A DNA stretch of 64,000 nt from Humibacter ginsenosidimutans (GTDB taxonomy: Bacteria; Actinomycetota; Actinomycetes; Actinomycetales; Microbacteriaceae): the NCBI RefSeq assembly GCF_007859675.1, contig NZ_CP042305.1:1922001-1986000 (forward strand), read 5' to 3'. The translations under genes and the position numbers were made by a program. Positions 63,578 to 64,000 of this stretch are shown in pieces (the stretch's first letter is position 1; each line of letters begins with the position of its first letter). The notes beneath the pieces were generated by a model. The model was not told the DNA's origin, ran no database searches, and worked only from the letters and a program-made list of their open reading frames with translations.

Positions 63578-64000
63578 CGATCATCCATCACACTGATGCC
63601 CCTGCGGAGGCGACCGGAGAGGCGCCGACGACGCTGACCTTGGCGGGCGCACTCGGCAGGGCGATCGGCGATGCGCTGGCCGAGGACCCGAGCGTCGTCG
63701 TCTTCGGCGAGGACGTGGGACCCCTGGGCGGCGTGTTCCGGGTGACGGACGGCCTGAACGCCCGGTTCGGCGACGAACGGGTCTGGGACTCGCCGCTGGC
63801 GGAGGCCGGCATCGTCGGCACGGCCATCGGCATGGCGATGAACGGCATGCGGCCGGTCGTCGAGCTGCAGTTCGACGCGTTCAGCTACCCGGCGTTCGAG
63901 CAGATCACGTCGCATCTGGCCAAGATGCGTAACCGCACCAGGGGCGCGGTGCAGCTGCCGATCGTGATCCGCATTCCGTACGCGGGCGGCATCGGCGGCG
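63574..64000 (+). CDS. pdhB: 2-oxo-acid dehydrogenase E1 component, beta subunit (cut by window end)
   Basis: The first 142 residues are visible. TLAGALGRAIGDALAEDPSVVVFGEDVGPLGGVFRVTDGL and the segment DSPLAEAGIVGTAIGMAMNGMRPVVELQF are E1-beta hallmarks, including the Glu of GEDVG that activates ThDP in this family. It is translationally coupled to the alpha gene by a 4-bp overlap. An E2 (lipoyl acyltransferase) gene would be expected next, beyond the window. Confidence 0.92.
   Translation, partial: MTIIHHTDAPAEATGEAPTTLTLAGALGRAIGDALAEDPSVVVFGEDVGPLGGVFRVTDGLNARFGDERVWDSPLAEAGIVGTAIGMAMNGMRPVVELQFDAFSYPAFEQITSHLAKMRNRTRGAVQLPIVIRIPYAGGIGG

Overview
The window is high-GC (about 70%) actinobacterial DNA. 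Gene content and order point to the family Microbacteriaceae (Leifsonia/Humibacter-like; genus not resolved). Supporting features are the purN-purH pair near a DUF6350 gene and sucCD, the guaA-DUF3817-SURF1 run, GuaB3, many TAnnnT boxes 6-7 nt before start codons (leaderless transcripts), and short overlaps such as ATGA.

Region 1-21392 (minus strand) is one enormous gene that leaves the window on the left without a stop. It starts with a GTG and a signal peptide at 21392 and encodes at least about 7,100 residues. The layout is a Pro/Thr/Ser-rich stalk, a filamentous-adhesin-like domain, about twelve tandem units of roughly 390 residues, then shorter degenerate repeats. A single extra base near 9437 shifts the frame, but coding continues in the new frame to position 1. 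This is the most unusual object here.

Region 21393-32420 holds a repeat-rich spacer and then minus-strand housekeeping genes: purH and purN (last folate-dependent steps of IMP synthesis), a ThrE-type exporter coupled to a DUF6350 membrane protein, an unknown membrane protein, and sucCD with a strong terminator. A frameshifted acetyltransferase gene lies on the plus strand.

Region 32639-45794 is mixed: ribokinase-like, MpaB-like oxygenase, a small unknown, acetyltransferase plus zinc ribbon, murQ, a short FUSC protein, UvrD/PcrA helicase, alpha/beta hydrolase, glycerophosphodiester phosphodiesterase, a Bax-inhibitor-1 family membrane protein, an ABC-F protein and a CtaG-like assembly factor.

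Region 45951-58993 has guaA (apparently with an ATT start), DUF3817, SURF1, a KhtTU-like K+/H+ antiporter pair, a nuclease-fold gene bracketed by two copies of a 59-bp palindrome, glpD, guaB3, DUF2277, a PatB/MalY-type C-S lyase and a FUSC protein.

Region 59030-64000 has a DJ-1/PfpI protein (frameshifted) divergent from an IclR regulator, a DUF1707 protein coupled to an Lrp/AsnC regulator, YceI, and the E1 alpha and (partial) E1 beta genes of a 2-oxo-acid dehydrogenase.

Four otherwise good genes carry single-base frame breaks. I read these as probable sequence errors rather than four genuine pseudogenes, but this cannot be settled from the window. No tRNA, rRNA, CRISPR array, insertion sequence or prophage was seen.
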